A stretch of 64,000 bases of DNA, taken from Cryobacterium sp. M96 (GTDB lineage: Bacteria; Actinomycetota; Actinomycetes; Actinomycetales; Microbacteriaceae). Where the stretch lies: assembly GCF_002929845.1 (NCBI RefSeq), contig NZ_PJJS01000039.1, positions 20,590 through 84,589 of the forward strand. The letters run 5' to 3'. Both the position numbers and the translations under genes were made by a program. Under the pieces are notes generated by a model. The model did not search any database. It was not told the DNA's origin and saw only the letters and a program-made list of their open reading frames with translations. Positions within the stretch are counted from its first letter, which is position 1; every line of letters begins with the position of its first letter. Shown here piece after piece: positions 9,396 to 20,316 of the stretch.

Positions 9396-10664
9396 TCAGT
9401 GCTTTACCAGGCGTTCGTACCAGGCCAGCGCGGACTGGTCGGTAAGGCTGGCGACCTGGTCGACGACGACGCGTTTGCGGGCTGCGGCGTCGGCGGCTGC
9501 GTGCCAGTCCTCCCGGTATCCCGCGTCGAGGTGTTCGTCCCCCGTCGCGTGCAGCGTGCGCGCCAACAGGGTGAGCACCTGCCTCTGCTCCACATAGATG
9601 GGCTTGCGGGTCTGTCGCGTCATCACGAAGGTCGCCACGATGCCCTTGAGCACGGCGATCTCCGCCTCGACCTCCCGCGGCACGACCACGTGTGCGCCGA
9701 ACCGAATCAGGTCGCCCCCCGGGTTGGCGTCGCGGGTGGCGCGCACGGCGGCACCGCTGAAGCGGCCGATCAGCTGGCTGGTCAAGTTCTTCAGCAGGCC
9801 TTGGTCGCGGCGGCTGCCCGACCAGGTCTCAAGCCAGGCGTTGAGCGAGTCCAGCCGGTCGAAGGCGTCGGCCAGGTCCTCCTCGGAGAGACCATCGCCG
9901 GTCCACTCGGTCATCGTGGCCAGAAGCGACTCGTGGTTGGTCCGGCTGCCGAGCTGGCCGACGTCGATGTAGCCGTTGACGACGGCGTCCTCGAAATCGT
10001 GCACGGAATACGCGATGTCGTCGGAGAGGTCCATCACCTGCGCCTCGATGCAGCGCCGGCGCTCCGCGGCGCCGGAGCGCATCCACTCGAAGGCCTCCCT
10101 GTCGTCCGGGTAGAAGCCGTACTTGGCGCGGCCGCTCGGATCGGCGACCGACGAGTCGGCCGGCCAGGGGTATTTGCAGCTCGCGTCGAGGCTCGCCCGG
10201 GTGAGATTGAGCCCATAGCTGCGGCCGTGACGGCCGAAGACCTTGGGTTCGAGTCGGGTGAGCAGGCGGAGCGTCTGCGCGTTACCCTCGAAGCCGCCGA
10301 TGTCTGCGGACCAGGTGTTGAGGGCCTTCTCGCCGTTGTGGCCGAAGGGCGGATGGCCGATGTCGTGCGCCAGGCAGGCGGTGTCGACGATGTCCGGGTC
10401 GAGGCCCAGCCGCAGAGCGAGTTCGCGCCCGACCTGGGCGACCTCGAGAGAATGGGTGAGTCGGTTGCGCGCGAAATCGAGACCGGCGGCCGGGCTCAGC
10501 ACCTGGGTCTTCGCGGCCAACCGGCGCAGAGCGCTCGAGTGCAAAAGCCGGGCCCGGTCGCGAGCGAAATCGCTGCGCCTGGAGCCGTGCTCCTCAGGCA
10601 GCCAGCGTTCCTCGTCGTGCCTGCTGTATCCGGTCTCATTAGCCACCGCTTGTGTCCCCTTCAC
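9396..10664 (-). CDS. dgt: Deoxyguanosinetriphosphate triphosphohydrolase-like protein
   Basis: HD-domain dNTP triphosphohydrolase that cleaves dNTPs to deoxynucleoside and triphosphate; 422 residues. The metal-binding HD signature is intact: RLTHSLEVAQVGRE, then ACLAHDIGHPPFGHNGE, with a later Asp in DLSDDIAYSVHD. It sits between dusB and dnaG, the usual actinobacterial order. The ATG at 10662-10664 overlaps dusB by 26 bp; a GTG 6 codons in (VANETG) would overlap by only 8 bp and is a reasonable alternative start. Confidence 0.94.
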   Translation of the reverse strand: MKGTQAVANETGYSRHDEERWLPEEHGSRRSDFARDRARLLHSSALRRLAAKTQVLSPAAGLDFARNRLTHSLEVAQVGRELALRLGLDPDIVDTACLAHDIGHPPFGHNGEKALNTWSADIGGFEGNAQTLRLLTRLEPKVFGRHGRSYGLNLTRASLDASCKYPWPADSSVADPSGRAKYGFYPDDREAFEWMRSGAAERRRCIEAQVMDLSDDIAYSVHDFEDAVVNGYIDVGQLGSRTNHESLLATMTEWTGDGLSEEDLADAFDRLDSLNAWLETWSGSRRDQGLLKNLTSQLIGRFSGAAVRATRDANPGGDLIRFGAHVVVPREVEAEIAVLKGIVATFVMTRQTRKPIYVEQRQVLTLLARTLHATGDEHLDAGYREDWHAAADAAARKRVVVDQVASLTDQSALAWYERLVKH

Positions 10665-11811
10665 CTTCGGTCAGATTGGCGCGTTCCGCCGACACCAGCT
10701 CCTGGGAGTCGAGCCAGTGTTCAGGAAGTGAGGTTTTCTTCGGGCTGCCGGCCCGACCCCGGGGCCCCTCGGCGCCCTCGCCGGGGTAGTCCTGATCGCC
10801 GTCGAGGGTGCCCAGCAGATCGTCGAGCTGCGCGAGCGAGACGACCGAGGCCAGGCTCGCCCGCAGGTCGCCGCCGACCGGGTAGCCCTTGAAATACCAG
10901 GCCACATGCTTGCGGATGTCCCGGCAGGCTCGCTCCTCGCTCTCGAAGAATTCGGTCAAGAGCACCGCGTGGCGGCGGAAGGCGTCGGCGACCTGGCCCA
11001 GGTTGGGCTGGATCCTGGCAGCCGCCGCGCCGAACTCGCCGCCGCGGAAAGCCGCGGCGAGGTCACCAAACAGCCAGGGGCGGCCCAGGCAGCCACGCCC
11101 GACGACGACGCCGTCACAGCCGGTCTCCGCGACCATGCGCAGGGCGTCCTCGGCGGACCAGATGTCACCGTTGCCGAGCACGGGCACGCTGGTGACGGTT
11201 TTCTTGAGGGTCGCGATGGCGGACCAGTCGGCCTGGCCGGAGTAGTACTCGGCGGCCGTGCGGGCATGCAGGGCGATGGCCGCGACACCGGCGCCCTCGG
11301 CCGCCTTGCCGGCCTCCAGATAGGTCAGATGATCGGAGTCGATGCCCTTGCGCATCTTGACGGTGACCGGCACGTCACCGGCCGCGGTGACGGCACCCTC
11401 GACGATCTGACGGAAGAGCCCGAGCTTCCAGGGCAGGGCGGCGCCGCCGCCCTTGCGGGTGACCTTGGGAACCGGGCAGCCGAAGTTGAGGTCGATGTGG
11501 TCGGCCCGGTCCTCGGCCACAAGCAGGGTGACCGCCTCGGCGACGGTCTTCGGGTCCACGCCGTACAGCTGGATTGAGCGGGTCTTTTCGCTCTCGTGAT
11601 GGTTGATCAGTCGCATCGACTCCGGCGTGCGTTCGACCAGCGCACGGGAGGTTATCATCTCGCTGACATAGAGGCCTGCGCCGTATTCACGGCACAGACG
11701 ACGAAACGCCGTGTTGGTAATCCCTGCCATGGGCGCGAGAACGACGGGCACGTCGAGCGTGAGCGGGCCGATCGTGAGGTTCGCCGGGCTGGTCTGGGTT
11801 ACGGAAGTCAT
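10639..11811 (-). CDS. dusB: tRNA-dihydrouridine synthase, DusB type
   Basis: FMN-dependent enzyme reducing uridine to dihydrouridine in the tRNA D-loop; 390 residues. The TIM-barrel landmarks are visible: APMAGITNTAFRRLCREYGA near the N-terminus, the active-site Cys in NFGCPVPKVTRKGGGAAL, the ARTAAEYYSG segment, and FMN phosphate-binding VPVLGNGDIW followed by GVVVGRGCLGRPW. A Lys/Arg-rich C-terminal extension of about 50 residues is less conserved. Its end overlaps dgt, so the two are likely co-transcribed. Confidence 0.96.
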   Translation of the reverse strand: MTSVTQTSPANLTIGPLTLDVPVVLAPMAGITNTAFRRLCREYGAGLYVSEMITSRALVERTPESMRLINHHESEKTRSIQLYGVDPKTVAEAVTLLVAEDRADHIDLNFGCPVPKVTRKGGGAALPWKLGLFRQIVEGAVTAAGDVPVTVKMRKGIDSDHLTYLEAGKAAEGAGVAAIALHARTAAEYYSGQADWSAIATLKKTVTSVPVLGNGDIWSAEDALRMVAETGCDGVVVGRGCLGRPWLFGDLAAAFRGGEFGAAAARIQPNLGQVADAFRRHAVLLTEFFESEERACRDIRKHVAWYFKGYPVGGDLRASLASVVSLAQLDDLLGTLDGDQDYPGEGAEGPRGRAGSPKKTSLPEHWLDSQELVSAERANLTEGEGDTSGG

Positions 11812-11856
11812 CCGTTCAATTCTCCCCCACGCCGGGACGCCTACCTGACGACCCGG

Positions 11857-11982
11857 CTAGACGCCGCAGGAGCCGCCGCCGCAGCATCCGCCGGCCGCGG
11901 CTTGGCCGAGAAGTTCGATCGTGGGAACGGACGCGGCCTCGGCGGGGGCGACCGGGGCGGTGGTGTCTGGTGCGTCGCTCAT
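11857..11982 (-). CDS. 41-residue protein with a Cys-rich C-terminal motif, coupled to the FrnE-like gene
   Basis: A short reading frame not covered by larger gene calls. Its ATG (11980-11982) overlaps the TGA of the FrnE-like gene as ATGA, and a strong ribosome-binding site (GAGGAG) lies 9 nt upstream, so it is very probably translated. The product has an acidic, Ala/Pro-rich first half, a short PTIELLG segment, and ends in AAGGCCGGGSCGV: three cysteines spaced by glycines. Such a tail could bind a metal or serve as a thiol substrate or carrier for the neighbouring DsbA-fold protein. No family recognised; function unknown. Confidence 0.75.
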   Translation of the reverse strand: MSDAPDTTAPVAPAEAASVPTIELLGQAAAGGCCGGGSCGV

Positions 11983-12638
11983 TTGTTCTTCTCCTCGGAT
12001 TTTTCGGTGTGCGCCTGGCGGAGGGCCTGGGCGAAGGTGTCGGGGTCCTGGGCGCCGGAGATCCCGTATTTGCCGTCGATGACGAAGAAGGGCACCCCCT
12101 GGATGCCGTAGGCGCTGGCCTGAGCGACGTCGGCCTTGACATCCGCGAGGAAGTCGTGGGCGGTCAGGGCGCGGATGACGTCGTCACGGTCCAGGCCGAT
12201 TTCGGCGGCGAGGTCTGCGAGGTCGGCGATCCGGCCGACGTGGCGGCCGTCGACGAAGTAGGCCTTAAGCAGTCGTTCTTTCATGTCGAGCTGGCGGCCG
12301 TGCGCCTTCGCGTAGTGCAGCAGCTCGTGCGAGATGACAGTGTTGGTCTGATGCACGGAGTCGTAGTCGTAGTGCAGCCCGACGCTCTCGGCAATGCCGG
12401 TGACGTGCTCGAGCATCTGCTCGACCTCGGCGACCGGCAGGCCCTTGCGCTGACTGAGGTAGTCGACGGGGCTGCCATCGAAGTCGACCGGGGTATCCGG
12501 GGCGAGTTCAAAGCTGTGATACTCAACCTCGACGTTCCCGTCGAACAGGGCCGCCCCGGCCTCGAACTTGCGCTTTCCGATGTAGCACCAGGGGCACTGA
12601 ACGTCGGACCAGATGTCTACTTTAATGGCTTCACTCAC
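11979..12638 (-). CDS. DsbA-family oxidoreductase, FrnE-like
   Basis: A 219-residue thioredoxin-fold protein of the FrnE (2-hydroxychromene-2-carboxylate isomerase/DsbA-like) family. N-terminal WSDVQCPWCYIGKRKFE carries the CPWC redox motif; a helical insert follows, then the GIQGVPFFVIDGKYGISGAQ segment with the cis-Pro region (GVPFF). No signal peptide, so it should act in the cytoplasm. Start taken as GTG at 12636-12638 (VSEAIKVDIW), the first codon matching family N-termini; upstream codons look non-coding. Translationally coupled to the Cys-rich small protein downstream. Confidence 0.9.
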   Translation of the reverse strand: MSEAIKVDIWSDVQCPWCYIGKRKFEAGAALFDGNVEVEYHSFELAPDTPVDFDGSPVDYLSQRKGLPVAEVEQMLEHVTGIAESVGLHYDYDSVHQTNTVISHELLHYAKAHGRQLDMKERLLKAYFVDGRHVGRIADLADLAAEIGLDRDDVIRALTAHDFLADVKADVAQASAYGIQGVPFFVIDGKYGISGAQDPDTFAQALRQAHTEKSEEKNK

Positions 12639-12678
12639 TGTGAGGTCAACCGATGGAGCCCCACGTTGTATTCCCGGC

Positions 12679-13509
12679 CTAGACGGTCGGCGCGTCCACG
12701 GCGCCGCCGTAGCGGCGGTTACGGGCCGCGTAGAGCTCGATCGCCCGCCACAGGTCCCCACGGCCGAAGTCCGGCCAGAGGGTGTCCAAAAACACCATCT
12801 CCGCGTAGGCGCTCTGCCAGAGCAGAAAGTTGCTGGTGCGCTGCTCCCCCGAACTGCGCAGGAACAGGTCCACGTCGGGGAGGTCCGCGGTGTACAGGTA
12901 CCGCTGGATCGACTTCTCGGTGATCCCGGCGGGCTTCAGCCTGCCTGCGGCCACGTCCTCAGCCAAGGCGCGCACGGCATCCGCGATCTCGGTGCGCCCG
13001 CCGTAGTTCACGCACATGGTGAGGGTGAGCACGTCGTTCCCGGTGGTCAGCCGTTCGGCGAACTGCAGTTCCTTGATGACGGATGCCCACAGCCGGGGCT
13101 TGCGTCCGGCCCACCGCACGCGCACCCCCCATTCGTTGAGCTGATCGCGCCGGCGGTGCAGGACGTCCCGGTTGAATCCCATCAGGAAGCGAACCTCGTC
13201 GGGTGACCGCTTCCAGTTCTCGGTGGAGAACGCGTAGACGCTCAGGTGTTTGACGCCGATCTGGATGGCCCCGGCGACGACGTCGAGAAGCGCAGCCTCC
13301 CCCGCCTTGTGGCCTTCCACCCGAGGCAGCCCGCGCGCGTTCGCCCACCGGCCGTTGCCGTCCATCACGACCGCCACGTGCTCGGGAACGGCCTGCTTCG
13401 GCAGGGCGGGCGGGTACAGGCCCGTCCAGTCCAAGGGTTTGAACGGCACCGCATCCTTGTGGGTCAGGGGCTTCTGGCCGAAGGGATTGAGGAAGGGCGC
13501 AGGGGTCAT
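12679..13509 (-). CDS. uppS: Isoprenyl transferase (undecaprenyl diphosphate synthase family)
   Basis: Cis-prenyltransferase making the long polyprenyl diphosphate used as cell-envelope sugar carrier; 276 residues including an N-terminal extension common in Actinobacteria. Motifs seen: [20 protein letters not shown] with the catalytic Asp, [29 protein letters not shown], and [21 protein letters not shown] near the C-terminus. The ATG at 13507-13509 overlaps the recO TGA (ATGA). Chain length (decaprenyl or other) cannot be read from sequence. Confidence 0.96.
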   Translation of the reverse strand: MTPAPFLNPFGQKPLTHKDAVPFKPLDWTGLYPPALPKQAVPEHVAVVMDGNGRWANARGLPRVEGHKAGEAALLDVVAGAIQIGVKHLSVYAFSTENWKRSPDEVRFLMGFNRDVLHRRRDQLNEWGVRVRWAGRKPRLWASVIKELQFAERLTTGNDVLTLTMCVNYGGRTEIADAVRALAEDVAAGRLKPAGITEKSIQRYLYTADLPDVDLFLRSSGEQRTSNFLLWQSAYAEMVFLDTLWPDFGRGDLWRAIELYAARNRRYGGAVDAPTV

Positions 13510-14228
13510 CGACTCACGTGTTCCAACGATCGAAGGCCGCGCCCGAGGTGCCACTGCGTGTAGGCGGCGACAACCCCGGTGGCCTGGGCTCTGGTCTGGG
13601 GAGGGGTGGATTTGGTGTGCTCCCAGTCGCCGGTCAGGAGGGAGCCGAGCAGGGTGATGGTGGCCGGATCGAGCCTCGGCGAACCAGGGGCTGCGCAATC
13701 GTCGCAGACGATCCCGCCAGCCTGCACAACCATCGCTGAGTGGGCTCCCCGGGCTCCGCACCGTGCGCAGTCCTGGAAACTGGGTGCCCAGCCGGCCATC
13801 GACAGTGCTCGGAGCAGATAGGAGTCGAGGGTAAGGCCGGCGCCGTGCTCACGGCGGGAGAGCGACCGGAGGGCACCCACGAGCAGCAGGTACTGCTGCA
13901 GCGAACCCTCCGCCTCGGTGAGCTTGTCGGCGGTTTCGACCATGGCGCTGGCCGCCGTGTAGCTCGGGTAGTCGGCCGTGATCAGGGCTCCGTAAGAAGC
14001 GATGGACTCCGCCTGCGTGATGACGTCGAGGCTCCGCCCCTCCCAAAGCTGCACGTCGGCGACCATGAACGGTTCGAGCCGGGCCCCGAATTTCGACGCG
14101 GTGCGGCGCACACCCTTGGCTACCGCGCGCACCTTCCCGTGCTGGCGCGTGAGCATGGTGACGATGCGGTCGGCTTCGCCCAGTTTCTGGGTGCGCAGCA
14201 CGACGACATCATCACGGTAGACAGGCAC
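13506..14228 (-). CDS. recO: DNA repair protein RecO
   Basis: RecFOR-pathway protein that anneals DNA and helps load RecA on SSB-coated gaps; 240 residues. N-terminal OB-fold starts [25 protein letters not shown], and the C-terminal zinc-binding part has [14 protein letters not shown]...GGIVCDDC. Start ATG at 14226-14228; divergent from the TRIC gene with 63 bp between. Co-transcribed with uppS through a 4-bp overlap. Confidence 0.96.
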   Translation of the reverse strand: MPVYRDDVVVLRTQKLGEADRIVTMLTRQHGKVRAVAKGVRRTASKFGARLEPFMVADVQLWEGRSLDVITQAESIASYGALITADYPSYTAASAMVETADKLTEAEGSLQQYLLLVGALRSLSRREHGAGLTLDSYLLRALSMAGWAPSFQDCARCGARGAHSAMVVQAGGIVCDDCAAPGSPRLDPATITLLGSLLTGDWEHTKSTPPQTRAQATGVVAAYTQWHLGRGLRSLEHVSR

Positions 14229-14291
14229 CCCTGAATTCTCCCACCTGGCGGGAGCGCGGGGTCGTCAAGCGCGCCGATACCCACCGTTTCA

Positions 14292-15005
14292 GTGGTTTCA
14301 TTAGGGGTGCCCTCCACCTCATTCTTCATCCCGCTCTGGCTCGACCTCACGGCCGTGGCCATCGGAGCCGTGCAGGGCGCCATGTTCGCCGGTCGCTTCA
14401 CCGACCGCCGCTTCGACCTGCTCGGCATCGCGCTGATCGGCGTCACCGTGGGGCTCGGCGGCGGTTTGCTCCGCGATATCCTGCTGGGCGGCGTGCCGGC
14501 CGCGCTGCAGAGTAACTGGTACCTGCCGGTGTGCGCGGGGGCGGCTCTGCTCGGCATGCTGCTGCAGAGCCTGTTCAACCGGCTCGGCCCGTTCATCATC
14601 GCCCTCGACGCCGTGACCATCGGGCTGTTCGGCGCCCTCGGCACGAGCAAGGCACTCGCCGTCGGCCTGCCGGAGATCCCCGCCCTGTTCGTCGGGGTCG
14701 TCACGGCGGTGGGTGGGTCGGCCCTGCGGGACATGATGCTGAACGTGCCGATCGCCGTGATGCACGTCGGCTCGTTCTACGCCGTCGCGGCCGGGGTCGG
14801 CAGCGGCCTGCTCGTGGTGCTCTTCATGCTGCAGGTGCCCATCACCATCGCCGGGATCGCCTGCGTCGTGGTGACGACGGTCATCCGGATCCTCGCCGCG
14901 CGATACGGCTGGAGCCTGCCGCAGCAGCGCGCGATCGGCAGTTGGCCCCGGTGGCGGCGCGACAATATCGTCGCCTTCCGGCGGCGCAGGAACCGCGGCG
15001 CCTGA
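14292..15005 (+). CDS. TRIC-family membrane channel (UPF0126 type)
   Basis: A 237-residue, seven-helix membrane protein with two internally repeated halves. Each half holds the family's kinked glycine motif: GLGGGLLRDILLGGVP (about 55-70) and AVGGSALRDMMLNVP (about 140-155). Prokaryotic TRIC homologues form monovalent cation channels; the physiological role here is unknown. The basic C-terminal tail (WPRWRRDNIVAFRRRRNR) should be cytoplasmic. Starts could be GTG 14292 or GTG 14307; neither has a strong ribosome-binding site. Confidence 0.9.
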   Translation: MVSLGVPSTSFFIPLWLDLTAVAIGAVQGAMFAGRFTDRRFDLLGIALIGVTVGLGGGLLRDILLGGVPAALQSNWYLPVCAGAALLGMLLQSLFNRLGPFIIALDAVTIGLFGALGTSKALAVGLPEIPALFVGVVTAVGGSALRDMMLNVPIAVMHVGSFYAVAAGVGSGLLVVLFMLQVPITIAGIACVVVTTVIRILAARYGWSLPQQRAIGSWPRWRRDNIVAFRRRRNRGA

Positions 15006-15115
15006 GGCCCCGAACGGGCCCGAAACTGGTCCACAAACGACGGATTCCGCTCTCGCCTTTCATTGCGTCCCGGGTCAGACTGGTAAGAAGATCTCACGTC
15101 GTTTGGAGGAACCTC

Positions 15116-15856
15116 ATGAACATGATGAAGGGCAACGTGCCCGATTCGATGCCGGATTTGATGCCGGTCCTGTCCCGAGGCAAGCACAGAAACCCACGTT
15201 CCGGCGCCTGTTTCATGGAGTTCGCCTCCTATCTCGCCGGAGTGGCCTGGAGTGACCACCCTGCCTGCACTCATCCGTTACTCGCCTCCGTCGCTCGGAT
15301 GGTGAACGACTGCACGTCGGACACCGCCCGGGCCCGGCTGGTCCCGCTGATCCCGTCGGTGATCGGTCTGCGCGGGGACAACGCACGGGTGCGCTTGCTG
15401 ATCGCTCTGCGGGCGGCCACATCCGCGCTCCCGGTCACGAGTGCAGACCACCAACGGGCCCTTGCCGTGGGGATCCTCAACTGCGAACGGTACCTGACCG
15501 AGGCCAACGGCACCATTCCCGACGACGTCGCCCTGCGCATCCGCAATTCGTTTGACGCGGCACCGGCGACCGAACGGTGGGCGCGAGACTTCATCGCCTC
15601 GATGGGATCCTGGTCTCGGAGCAAGTTCACGGACCGCACGGCGGAGACCATCATCCGGGTGTCCGTGCAGGGCATCGCGGAAGCGTGCGTTCCCGACCCG
15701 GACGGCCAGCTCTACGACCTGCTCGCCGGCGCGATCGACGACTGCACGATGGTGCTGACCCCTGCGCCCAAGGCACGACCGGCCAGGGCGACTGCCGACC
15801 CGACTCACGTGGCTCCGACGCACCGGGCGAAGACGAAGGACACGGCGCGGGTCTAG
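15116..15856 (+). CDS. Hypothetical protein, 246 residues
   Basis: Not recognised. Start fixed by ggagga 6 nt ahead of the ATG at 15116-15118. The N-terminus is Met-rich (MNMMKGNVPDSMPDLM), followed by a mostly helical, Ala/Leu/Arg-rich body (SVARMVNDCTSDTARARLVPLIPSV, then VRLLIALRAATSALPV) and a Pro/Ala/Thr-rich tail. No signal peptide or membrane segment. Middle and C-terminal parts contain several Cys but no recognisable metal motif. The pattern suggests an alpha-helical repeat fold; that is a guess. Third-position GC is high as in its neighbours, so no sign of recent transfer. Convergent with leuA. Confidence 0.75.
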   Translation: MNMMKGNVPDSMPDLMPVLSRGKHRNPRSGACFMEFASYLAGVAWSDHPACTHPLLASVARMVNDCTSDTARARLVPLIPSVIGLRGDNARVRLLIALRAATSALPVTSADHQRALAVGILNCERYLTEANGTIPDDVALRIRNSFDAAPATERWARDFIASMGSWSRSKFTDRTAETIIRVSVQGIAEACVPDPDGQLYDLLAGAIDDCTMVLTPAPKARPARATADPTHVAPTHRAKTKDTARV

Positions 15857-15894
15857 AGCCGGACTGACAGCACGCAGCCGAGAACCATCGCTCC

Positions 15895-15928
15895 GGCCGA
15901 GCGCCTCCCCCGGGGAAGGCACTCGGCC
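15895..15928 (+). terminator. Probable terminator after the hypothetical gene
   Basis: A long hairpin, ggccgagcgcctccccc paired with ggggaaggcactcggcc, has only two mismatches on the DNA. Downstream on the plus strand is a short T-run (gattttctg). It lies between the convergent hypothetical gene and leuA, so it may act in both directions. Confidence 0.6.
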
Positions 15929-15952
15929 GGGCTGACGATTTTCTGCTCACGC

Positions 15953-16014
15953 GCCGACTGAGTTCACGTGCCGGCTGAGTTCACGTGCCGGCTGAGTTCA
16001 CGTGCCGGCTGAGG
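15953..16014. repeat. 17-bp tandem repeat, 3.6 units
   Basis: Units of the form gccggctgagttcacgt are repeated head to tail: 15953-15969 (one base different), 15970-15986, 15987-16003 and a partial unit to 16014. It sits between the terminator hairpin and the leuA stop. Likely polymorphic by slippage. Confidence 0.9.
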
Positions 16015-16024
16015 CTACCCGGGG

Positions 16025-17922
<1,898 letters not shown>

Positions 17923-17925
<3 letters not shown>

Positions 17926-17946
17926 CTCGGCAGCACCCTCGGCAGC
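17923..17946. repeat. 12-bp direct repeat, two units (accctcggcagc)
   Basis: Two perfect adjacent copies just upstream of the leader peptide start; the first overlaps the outer-stem arm of the leuA leader. Confidence 0.8.
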
Positions 17947-17983
17947 GGATCGGGTCACGCCACCCGATCGCATCCGGCGTTGC

Positions 17984-18065
17984 ACGAATTCGACGGAGAA
18001 TTTCGGGAAATGGCAGGTTTCCGGCTGTCCGTGGCCGATACAGGCAAAATCTCCGTCGAATTCGT
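17984..18065. repeat. Intergenic palindromic repeat, copy 1
   Basis: Outer arms acgaattcgacggaga and its complement enclose two inner hairpins (ggaaa...tttcc and a short gcc...ggc). It shares its first 40 bases, read from the right end, with copy 2. It lies between the end of era and the leuA leader. See the finding on the four-copy family. Confidence 0.85.
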
Positions 18066-18104
18066 TCGGGGTGCTGGCGGTTCGGGGTGCTGGCGGAGTG
18101 CCGG

Positions 18105-19007
18105 CTAGAAACCGAGGCGGCCCAGCTGTTTCGGGTCGCGCTGCCACTCCTTGGCGACCTTGACCCGGAGCGAGAGGAAGACCCGCTTTCCCACCAGCGG
18201 TTCGATCTGTTTGCGGGCGCGCACACCAACATCCTTCAACCGGCTGCCGGATTTGCCGATGATGATGCCCTTCTGGCTGTCGCGCTCGACGAACAGGTTC
18301 GCGTAGATCTCGACCAGTTCCTGGTCGTCGCGTTCGATGATGTCGTCAATCGTCACGGCGATCGAGTGCGGCAGCTCGTCGGTGACGCCCTCGAGCGCCG
18401 CCTCCCGGATGTACTCCGAGATGCGAGACTCGAGGCTCTCGTCGGTGACCGCGTCGGCCGGGTAGAGCGGGGCATCCGACAAGGGCAGCAGGCGCAGCAG
18501 CTCTGCGCTGAGGATATCGAGCTGGATGCGGCTGGTCGCCGAGATCGGCACGATCGCCTCCCAGTCACGCAGCTGTGACACGGCGAGGAGCTGGTTGGCG
18601 ACACTGGTTTTGGAGGACATGTCGATCTTGGTCACGATGGCCACCTTGCGGGCCCGCGGAAAGTTGTCCAGCTGCTCGTTGATGAACCGGTCGCCCGGGC
18701 CGATCGGCTCGTTGGCCGGAATGCAGAGGCCCACCACGTCCACGCCGGACAGCGTCGACTGCACGAGGCTGTTCAGTCGTTCGCCCAGCAGGGTGCGCGG
18801 CTTGTGGATACCCGGGGTGTCGACCAGAATCAGCTGACCGTTCTTCTGGTGCACGATGCCGCGGATGGCGCGCCGGGTGGTCTGCGGCTTCGACGACGTG
18901 ATCGCGACCTTCTCCCCGACCAGCGCGTTCGTCAGCGTGGATTTGCCCACGTTGGGGCGTCCCACGAACGACACGAACCCCGCTCGGAATCCTTCTACTT
19001 CAGTCAT
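18105..19007 (-). CDS. era: GTPase Era
   Basis: Essential GTPase that binds the 3' end of 16S rRNA during 30S assembly; 300 residues. G1 GRPNVGKSTLTN, G3 VDTPGIHKP, G4 TKID and a C-terminal KH domain (IIGKSGSRLKDVGVRARKQIE) are all visible. Last gene of the hrcA-to-era operon; its start overlaps the upstream CBS-domain gene by 8 bp. Confidence 0.98.
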   Translation of the reverse strand: MTEVEGFRAGFVSFVGRPNVGKSTLTNALVGEKVAITSSKPQTTRRAIRGIVHQKNGQLILVDTPGIHKPRTLLGERLNSLVQSTLSGVDVVGLCIPANEPIGPGDRFINEQLDNFPRARKVAIVTKIDMSSKTSVANQLLAVSQLRDWEAIVPISATSRIQLDILSAELLRLLPLSDAPLYPADAVTDESLESRISEYIREAALEGVTDELPHSIAVTIDDIIERDDQELVEIYANLFVERDSQKGIIIGKSGSRLKDVGVRARKQIEPLVGKRVFLSLRVKVAKEWQRDPKQLGRLGF

Positions 19008-20316
19008 GACCGTTCACTCTCTCATCGTCCGACACTCCGAGGAATGCGTTCTGCGCGTCTATCAGCGCTTGGTCTCGTTCAACCAGCACGGTGCTGATTC
19101 GTTTGCGGCGGCCTTCGGTGCGTTCGGCGGTGAGGACCAACCCGCTCGCCCTGGCGACCGAGCCCGCCACCGGCAAGCGCCCGAGGGCCTTGGCCAGCAG
19201 GCCACCCACCGAATCAACCTCGTCGTCGTCCAGTTCCAGGTCGAACAGTTCACCGAGCTCGTCGACCGGAAGCCGCGCGCTCACCCGGAAGCGACCGTCG
19301 CCGAGTACCTCGACCTCCACAACGTCGCGGTCGTACTCGTCGGAGATGTCTCCCACGAGTTCCTCGATCAGGTCTTCAAGGGTAACCAGTCCGGCGATGC
19401 CACCATACTCGTCGACCACCATCGCGAGGTGGTTTGACTCGAGCTGCATCTGGCGGAGCAGCGCGTCGGCTTTCTTCGACTCGGGCACGAAGACGGCCGG
19501 TCGCTCGAGCTCCCGCACCGTGAGGCTCTCCGCGTTCGGCGGCCGCTCGTAGACGAGCCGGGCCACATCGCGCAGGTACAGGATGCCCGTGACGTCATCC
19601 ACTTCGCCGTCGATGACCGGCACCCGGGAGAAGCCCTTACTCAGGAACAGGCCCATCGCCGCGCCCATCGATGAGTCCGCTTCGATGGTGACCATGTCGG
19701 TGCGCGGAATCATCACCTCGCGCACGACGGTCTCGTTGAACTCGAAGATCGAGTGGATCAGTTCCCGGTCGTCCTCCTCGAGTACATCGAGCTCGGTGGC
19801 CTCGTCGACCATGCTGAGCAGCTGGTCCTCCGACGTGAACGTGGCCAGCCGGGTGCGCCCGGGGGTGACCCGGTTGCCGAGGGCGACAAGCGCGTTGGCG
19901 ATGGGGCCGAGGAGCACCCGGAGGAAGTGCACCAGCGGGGCGGTCGCGGAGAGCAACTCCACGGGGTGGGCCCGGCCCACGCTGCGCGGGCTGGCGCCGA
20001 CGAGCACGAAGGAGACCGCGGTCATCAGCAGGGAGGACAGTAGCAGTGCCAGCCACAGCTCCTCGATCGTGGTCGCGAAGACGAGGGTCACCAGCACGGC
20101 CGCCGTGGTCTCGGCGATGATCCGTACAAAATTGATCGTGTTCAGGTGCGCCCCGGTGTCGGCGGCGATCGCCGTCAGGGAGCGCTTGGCACGGGACTTC
20201 TCGGCCAGGTCAAGAATGTCGGCCCGGGATTGGCTCGTGACGGCGGAGTCCACCGCGGCCATCAGGCCGCCGAAGGCGACCAACAGGATGGCCGCCGTGA
20301 GAAACCACCCGATCAT
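19000..20316 (-). CDS. Hemolysin/CorC-family CBS-domain membrane protein
   Basis: A 438-residue protein with a DUF21 membrane domain (about four helices, residues 1-150), a tandem CBS pair (about 205-325, with [18 protein letters not shown] and [25 protein letters not shown]), and a C-terminal CorC/HlyC domain ([18 protein letters not shown]). Members are linked to magnesium or cobalt export; 'hemolysin' is a historical name. Its position between ybeY and era is conserved in many bacteria. Overlaps ybeY by 4 bp. Confidence 0.93.
   Translation of the reverse strand: MIGWFLTAAILLVAFGGLMAAVDSAVTSQSRADILDLAEKSRAKRSLTAIAADTGAHLNTINFVRIIAETTAAVLVTLVFATTIEELWLALLLSSLLMTAVSFVLVGASPRSVGRAHPVELLSATAPLVHFLRVLLGPIANALVALGNRVTPGRTRLATFTSEDQLLSMVDEATELDVLEEDDRELIHSIFEFNETVVREVMIPRTDMVTIEADSSMGAAMGLFLSKGFSRVPVIDGEVDDVTGILYLRDVARLVYERPPNAESLTVRELERPAVFVPESKKADALLRQMQLESNHLAMVVDEYGGIAGLVTLEDLIEELVGDISDEYDRDVVEVEVLGDGRFRVSARLPVDELGELFDLELDDDEVDSVGGLLAKALGRLPVAGSVARASGLVLTAERTEGRRKRISTVLVERDQALIDAQNAFLGVSDDERVNGHD

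Noticed and set aside
14531..15115. Plus-strand extension upstream of the hypothetical gene overlapping the TRIC gene
   Set aside because: It is out of phase with TRIC and Arg-rich; the ATG at 15116 has a near-perfect ribosome-binding site.
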